Made by a program: the position numbers and the translations under genes. Under the pieces are notes generated by a model. It searched no databases. It had not been told where the DNA came from and saw only the letters and a program-made list of their open reading frames with translations. A stretch of DNA of 64,000 bases from Gordius sp. MW1 (Eukaryota > Nematomorpha > Gordioida > Gordea > Gordiidae): NCBI GenBank assembly GCA_964036665.1, contig OZ038526.1, positions 3,100,001-3,164,000 on the forward strand, in the 5' to 3' direction. Positions 58,001-64,000 of this stretch are shown piece by piece. Position 1 is the first letter of the stretch; each line of letters opens with the position of its first letter.

Positions 58001-58178
58001 CATGGGCGTAGCCAAGGGGGGGGGCAGGGAGGGGCGGCTGCCCCCTTCTAAATCCAAAAATTTGTTGAAATTCATTAAAATTATGGCTAAAATTTCAATA
58101 AATGTTCATTTTGCCCCTCCCTAAACATCCTTTAATCATTATTGCCCCCCTCTAATTCCAAAGCTGGCTAAGCCCAAG
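58001..58178. mobile_element. GCGTAGCC-family hAT MITE, perfect 8-bp duplication
   Basis: CATGGGCGTAGCC to GGCTAAGCCCAAG, flanked by AGGGCTTC on both sides (57993-58000, 58179-58186). Confidence 0.92.
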
Positions 58179-58420
58179 AGGGCTTCTATTTCTAAAAAAT
58201 GTGAATCTGCCTTTACTAATTACATCTTTCATTTTCGTCCATTAAATGCTTTATCGAATTATATAAAGCAAAAAAAGTCGATATAAAATGTCACTTTTTC
58301 ATTTTAATTCTTGCTTTTAATCTTTATAATTTTTTTTTTGTTTTTAGATGTTATTGCTAATTTGTCACACCCAGAAATTTATGATTTAAAAATTATTTTA
58401 ATCAAAGTAGAACTTTTAGA

Positions 58421-58513
58421 ATGTCACGTAAATTTTATTTACTTAACTTGGAACTTTCTAAAAAGAAAATAATCGCTATTTTATTATTATCTATATTTTC
58501 TGTGGCTTTTTAG
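58421..58513 (+). other. Very short frame with a hydrophobic stretch
   Basis: ATG followed by MSRKFYLLNLELSKKKIIAI and LLLSIFSVAF, then TAG overlapping a GTGAGT donor-like sequence. It looks like a membrane anchor, but the stop falls before the donor, so an exon is not supported without a change of frame. Confidence 0.15.
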
Positions 58514-58693
58514 GTGAGTTATTTAATATATTATTTCAAATATCCTTAGTAACCTTAAACTTATTATACATGATATTATAATAATTTTTGAATTTTATTT
58601 ATTAAAATTAAAACTCTAGCCCTGATTATTAATTAAGCAAAAAAATGTTTTATATTATTGCCTTTAGATAAAAAAAAAATCTGAACGGAAATA

Positions 58694-58966
58694 ATGAACA
58701 TAATGACAATTCCTTGGTCATCAATGATTTTTAAAAAATTCCGACGCCTCCAATGGTTTGTAAAAATGCTAATCTCTCTCAGAAATTTTTTGTTGGACAA
58801 TTATAAGGACGATAACAATGTGACATTAAACAAGCTGCTATCAAAGTCAGAATCTGACTTGTCCTTAGATAGTAACAAGGAATTTGGAGGTTGTTTTTAT
58901 GGGAAATGCTTTAGATCAAGAAGCTATGAAGATTTAAGAGGAGCTAAAGTTGGGATAATGATTTGA
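58694..58966 (+). CDS. Small hypothetical protein, 90 aa
   Basis: A single open frame from ATG to TGA, with an in-frame TGA 12 nt upstream and an AATAAA at 59115-59120. The N-terminal half is basic and hydrophobic (FRRLQWFVKMLISLRNFLL). The C-terminal half is polar, with KSESDLSLDSNKEFGG and FRSRSYEDLRGAK, which reads like a real cytosolic tail. I do not recognise a family. It may be the last exon of a larger gene with an upstream acceptor that I could not place. Confidence 0.35.
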   Translation: MNIMTIPWSSMIFKKFRRLQWFVKMLISLRNFLLDNYKDDNNVTLNKLLSKSESDLSLDSNKEFGGCFYGKCFRSRSYEDLRGAKVGIMI

Positions 58967-59819
58967 GACAGGAAAACAAATTTTTCATTTATTTTGAATT
59001 TTAAATATTTCTATTTTAATACTTTTTCCCCAATATCCCATATTTATATAAAAAGATATTATGTAAATTATACCACTTTAATTTATATTTTTTCTCCTTA
59101 TATTTTAATTGTACAATAAATTTATGCATTGGACACCATTTGTGACATTAAACTCATATAATATGTTCAAAAATTGAATTTCGATATTGGTTAAATAAAA
59201 AAATATTGGCATAATTTAAATAGTGAGGTGAAAAGCGTTGCTAGCAGAAGCAAACGCTACTATAAAAGCGTCACAGAAAAATTTACGAGGCAACCGCTGA
59301 TTAAACCTACAAAAACTCTTCAAAACATTGGACTAATTAAATGTTATTAAAATCGAAAAATTAACATAATGTTAAAATAAATCTCATATAATCTGCTAGA
59401 AATATAAATTGTGATTAATTTTCGAGTATATTAGCCGACCAGGAAAGTAGCACTATAGATAGAAAATGTAAAAAAATCACAGATTAATATTGTTAACGTT
59501 AAACAAATTTCATGTGGAAGATCGGCAGTAACTATTTTAGAATAACCCAACTCAAAGACGTGTAGTCAGAATTTTCTCAAGAGTGTGTAGGAATATTCAA
59601 AAATATTAGTAACGCTTCTTTTAATTTTATCATAAAATATAAATTTCATGTAAAAAAACAAAACTTACTAGATATCGCCATATAGTTAAAAAAATGTTAT
59701 TTTTCCCAACGATAATATCTCTCTAATATCTTTAAGCTGAAATAATTTCCGCGAATTTGTAATTATGTTAGTCAATTTACTTGTATATTAGGATATACAA
59801 TTTCTAATATAAAACACTA
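58967..59819. other. AT-rich DNA without a recognisable feature apart from the AATAAA
   Basis: No exon or repeat seen. Confidence 0.45.
59115..59120 (+). terminator. Candidate polyadenylation signal AATAAA
   Basis: 149 bases after the stop of the 90-residue frame. Confidence 0.35.
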
Positions 59820-62060
59820 GCTAGGACTGTCCCAAGTCCGTGTACAAAAAGTGGAGGATTGGCGTCAGGTCGGAAACTGGCTTTAAATACCAACTTTAAA
59901 ATCATGATAGATTTAAACAAACCATTACAACAAAGAGCCAGGGCGTCCTCCTCAAACGAGGCGCACTGCATCTCCCACCCGTGCAAGGGCATGTCTTAAT
60001 ATCGGATTTTGCTGCGCAGCAAAAATCGTTGTACGGGTTATAACATAGCAGTGTGTTAACTTCAAATTCACTGCAGATTTACGTTTCTGATGGCTCACAT
60101 AACAGCGATTAATCTCAAGAGTTGAAATAAACTAAAAAAACGTTTTTAGCTATCAAAAAACAAAATATTAATAATTAAAACCGAGTTTGACACATGAAAT
60201 TGAATCGGATATTTGATAAAGATAAATTCGCGCCATTTGAATCTGAATCCGATATTAAGACAAGCCCCAATGTGAAAAATTCATTAGGGTTACTGCCTGA
60301 TTCACAACGAATAAGGAAATTTGTTGAGGAAAGAATGCGAAAAACGTGCTGGAGTGTGGGCACGTTGACGGGAAAGAGCATCTAGGTAGCACAAATGCTA
60401 AAAAGACGAAACATGACCTCTCTACAAGAGACGAGGTGGAACCGCAAAAGGGATGACGGGTTTATGTACTAATTGGTCCAGATAAGGGAGAAGGAAAGTC
60501 GCGATGTCGGAGTCCTTAAAATAGTTAAAAACGAGAACGGTCTAACCTTATTCAAGCTGAAGAAAGTGATAGAAAGGTGGAAAGGATATATCAAGGAACT
60601 AATGAATATTGCAGATGAGAAAGATTCTTTTTCTGATATTAAGCCAAACATAAATAAGACACAAATGAAAAAGATGCAAAAAGGAAAAGCTAATGGCCCA
60701 GATGGAATACCTATAAAAACATCCGTGAAGAAGAAGTCACTATCATGACGAACCTATTTAATAGATATTGGTAGAAGAGCGAATTGCTAATAAATGGAGA
60801 ACAAGCACAGCCTTTCAAAGGCAAAGGAGACACTCAGGTGTGTTTCATTACAAAGGTATCAAGCTAACTTGCCACTCGAAGCTTAAGAAAAGGATCTTAA
60901 TAGCAAGGCTGAAAAACGAGGTGGAAATATCGGCTAACCAATTCGGATTTGTGGCGGCAAATACACAATAAAAATCTTCGCTAGGACATGATGACTAATA
61001 ATGGTAAAAGAAGAGACCTATCTATGGTCTTTATCGACTCGGAGAAGGTGTATGATACGGTCCCTCGCTATTTAATATGGTGATTGAGAAAATGAAATAT
61101 CCATGACGCATATATAGGGCATATGAAAAATTTTTATGAAGCCTCAAATTCGTGGGTTAGGACGAAAGTTGGAAACAATAAACCTCTTTGGGTTAAAATG
61201 GATTACATCAAGGATCTGAACAAAGCCCCTTTTTAATTAATATAATTAAGGACACCGTAACGATAGACATTCAAAAGTCATCGCCATCGTGTATGCTATA
61301 TGGCGATGATATAGTATTATGCTATAAGACAAAGGATAGAGTCTTTTAAAAAACTAAAATGTGGTCAAAGCGCTTAGCTGTTATGGTTTAAAGGTCACCG
61401 ATTGAAGAACGGTATACATGTAAATCAGTGTTACAGGCCCCCTACCGCTCGATGACCATTTAAAGTACCCCATAGTATACAGGTTTACATACCGCGGCTT
61501 CAGGTTACATCAAGGGGGAGATTGCGCAACAGAAGATGCCTGGATTTAAAAATGATGGTTTAATGGCAATGTATATCCGGTGCACTGTATTACAAGAAAA
61601 TGCCAATATGGTTGAAGAGCAAAGCTTACAAATCCATCGTTAGACCCAGGTTACTCTATGGAAGTGATGTATGAACATAAAACACCACAGAAGAAAGGCT
61701 ATTACAAGGCGCGGAGATGAAAATAATATGGTGGAGCTTGGGGTATACTAAGCTCGACGATGTGACGAATGACTTTCTCATGACAATAATGGGTAATTAA
61801 CATGTGGCGGACATTAATGACGAAAATTGGCTAAGATTGTATGGACATATATTAAGAAGCGATCTAATGATGTAAATAGAGAAGTACTGGACATGTAGGT
61901 ACAAGAGAAAAGAGGAAGACCTTGTGTCATGTGGAAAGGGCAAGTCGACAAAATTATGAAAAAAAAAATTTAATCAAGATATGGCCTTATCCGATCAAGA
62001 AGATACTCTTCACAAATTGGGATAAATCATCTAATACAATTTTATTACTTCTTCTTCTTT
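59820..62060 (+). pseudogene. RTE-clade LINE, internally deleted and frame-shifted
   Basis: The 5' UTR block GGGCGTCCTCCTCAAACGA (about 59942) matches the copy near 1786. Endonuclease start: VGTLTGKSI, stop, VAQMLKRRNMTSLQETRW near 60352-60440. Sequence then jumps directly to the region before RT (REKESRDVGVLKIVKNENG), so most of the endonuclease is deleted. RT landmarks over several frames: GKANGPDGIP, RGIKLTCHS-like, SANQFGFVA, VFIDSEKVYDTVPR, MLYGDDIVLCY. The tail LRLYGHILRSD, stop-containing, then GRP-like and DKI resembles RTE C-termini. It ends near a CTTCTTCTTCTTTGG stretch. Confidence 0.82.
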
Positions 62061-63043
62061 GGTTCTGGAATTATATTCCTTCAAAAATCGTAAAAATCCC
62101 AATTTCGAGCTGACTTCTAAGATTCAATATTTATGTATACTTAAAAATAAGTTATTGCAACTTAGTTTACATATTTAAAATCTTTACAATTTTTCCAACA
62201 TGTTGATAGTAATTTTAAACTCATATGAGTATTATAAAGTCTCTGAAATTCGCCTTCAAGTTGAACAAATGATTTAATTATAAAACTATGGATCCATTAA
62301 TTTTTCTTATTTATCTATTAAAAAGTTGATAGTATAAAGGGGGTGGGAATAATGGTCAAGAATAGCAAACATTTTGCGTTTTTAAGCTATAGAACGTCTT
62401 GGTAAAACGATATTTTTGCCTAATTTTTTGATATGAAATATGGCGGATACATGATATTTATAGATATAATTCTACCTGTTATTATGCAAAATTGGTTTAT
62501 TGATAAATTTTAATGCGGCCTAAGATAGTCTAGATTTCAATAACTCATTCTGATTTTATGATATTTTTATAGAATTTACTTCATTATTTTAATAGTATTA
62601 GATGACCGACTTTTATAAACTTGGTCCCATTTTCAGGCTTGTAACATCCGCCCTTATAAAGAGTTAAAAGAAATCAGAAATAGAATTTCGCCTGTCTTTA
62701 CTCCCCTTTAATCAATATGAAAGTTTGATCTATAATTTATATGCAAAACAAGCATAATTTAAAATCAACGATCAACGAATATGAAATTCATACAATTTTT
62801 AAACTGGTAATTAATTATTCTCCTAAAAAGGTCAAAAAGAAATCCTATTCTTCAACAAAATAATATCCAATGGTATGCGGGTCAAATTAATCACACAGCT
62901 CTAGATAGTCCAAACACACAAATTTCCAAGGTTTGAGGTTTTCTAGATATTTTAAATGATAGGTTTAAAATCAGTTAAAAATAGTACAAACCATATTTCA
63001 ACGAATAAATCCATGGTGCCTTTGATGGACATCACTAAGCAAG
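62061..63043. other. AT-rich DNA without a recognisable feature
   Basis: No exon, repeat pair or RNA gene seen. Confidence 0.5.
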
Positions 63044-63892
63044 GTATGTATGTATGTATGTATGTATGTATGTATGTATGTATGTATGTATGTATGTATG
63101 TATGTATGTATGTATGTATGTATGTATGTATGTATGTATGTATGTATGTATGTATGTATGTATGTATGTATGTATGTATGTATGTATGTATGTATGTATG
63201 TATGTATGTATGTATGTATGTATGTATGTATGTATGTATGTATGTATGTATGTATGTATGTATGTATGTATGTATGTATGTATGTATGTATGTATGTATG
63301 TATGTATGTATGTATGTATGTATGTATGTATGTATGTATGTATGTATGTATGTATGTATGTATGTATGTATGTATGTATGTATGTATGTATGTATGTATG
63401 TATGTATGTATGTATGTATGTATGTATGTATGTATGTATGTATGTATGTATGTATGTATGTATGTATGTATGTATGTATGTATTTATGTATGTATGTATG
63501 TATGTATGTATGTATGTATGTATGTATGTATGTATGTATGTATGTATGTATGTATGTATGTATGTATGTATGTATGTATGTATGTATGTATGTATGTATG
63601 TATGTATGTATGTATGTATGTATGTATGTATGTATGTATGTATGTATGTATGTATGTATGTATGTATGTATGTATGTATGTATGTATGTATGTATGTATG
63701 TATGTATGTATGTATGTATGTATGTATGTATGTATGTATGTATGTATGTATGTATGTATGTATGTATGTATGTATGTATGTATGTATGTATGTATGTATG
63801 TATGTATGTATGTATGTATGTATGTATGTATGTATGTATGTATGTATGTATGTATGTATGTATGTATGTATGTATGTATGTATGTATGTATT
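63044..63892. repeat. (GTAT)n microsatellite, about 212 units, one substitution
   Basis: Continuous four-base repeat of about 848 bp with a single change (G to T at 63484). All six frames stay open across most of it, producing artificial CMYV and THIY repeat proteins that are not genes. Confidence 0.98.
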
Positions 63893-64000
63893 TGCCCCGA
63901 TGACATTCAAGAGCTTAGCTAAATCGGCAAGCTAAGATTGAGTCCCATCTGACACCTATGCGGTGCATCTCGGACCACGATAACCAGAGGTTACGTGTTC

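Noticed and set aside
63035-63935. Very long open frames encoding CMYV or THIY repeats on both strands
   Set aside because: They are the translation of a four-base microsatellite, open in every frame by chance of the unit, with no gene context.

Overview
The window is AT-rich nuclear DNA from an invertebrate animal. It has GT/AG introns (some only 38 to 60 nt), polyadenylation signals, an animal-type multidomain Rap exchange factor, and a repeat load of hAT-type DNA elements, Ty3/gypsy LTR elements, RTE-type LINEs and tRNA-like SINEs. I cannot name the species. There is no operon structure or other prokaryotic feature.

The one clear cellular gene lies on the + strand at 13765-33356. It is the RAPGEF2/RAPGEF6 (PDZ-GEF, fly Gef26) orthologue. 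I could place 26 coding exons whose phases all join, giving 7341 nt and 2446 codons plus a stop. Domain order is degenerate cNMP-binding 1, degenerate cNMP-binding 2, RasGEF-N, PDZ, Ras-association, RasGEF, and a long Ser/Pro-rich tail. Exons are GC-rich against AT-rich introns. The introns carry six copies of one hAT-type MITE family, nine whole or partial copies of another, and a 650-bp fold-back element with a perfect 8-bp target duplication.

Layout: 1-630 is the 3' end of an unrecognised gene, split by a 38-nt intron. 1590-7473 holds an RTE LINE head cut by a small LTR (TRIM-like) element, a tandem duplication and a 1.3-kb hAT element. 7.5-13.7 kb is mostly AT-rich DNA with MITEs and long G/C runs. 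13.8-33.65 kb is the RAPGEF gene. 33.8-36.3 kb has SINE-like and tandem repeats. 36.3-40.26 kb is a decayed Ty3/gypsy element whose 5' LTR is split at its TATA-like motif by a 1.83-kb fold-back element. 40.26-50.9 kb is a duplicated block: copy A is largely uninterrupted, while copy B is broken by a 6.1-kb Ty3/gypsy element (itself carrying a 1.83-kb inserted element) and by a 1.24-kb insertion. 51-58.2 kb holds SINE-like repeats, MITEs and a retroelement C-terminal remnant. 58.2-59.1 kb has one small candidate gene. 59.8-62.1 kb is an internally deleted RTE LINE. 63.04-63.89 kb is an almost pure tetranucleotide microsatellite.

The coherent biology is a Rap1 activator gene in a repeat-dense locus, plus an unusually readable record of nested transposition: at least seven insertions have perfect 8-bp target duplications. 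I found no convincing new defence or enzymatic system. The most interesting items are the enlarged RAPGEF protein with a large insert in its catalytic domain, the intronic fold-back, a MITE 12 nt from a splice donor, and the fold-back that split an LTR TATA-like motif.
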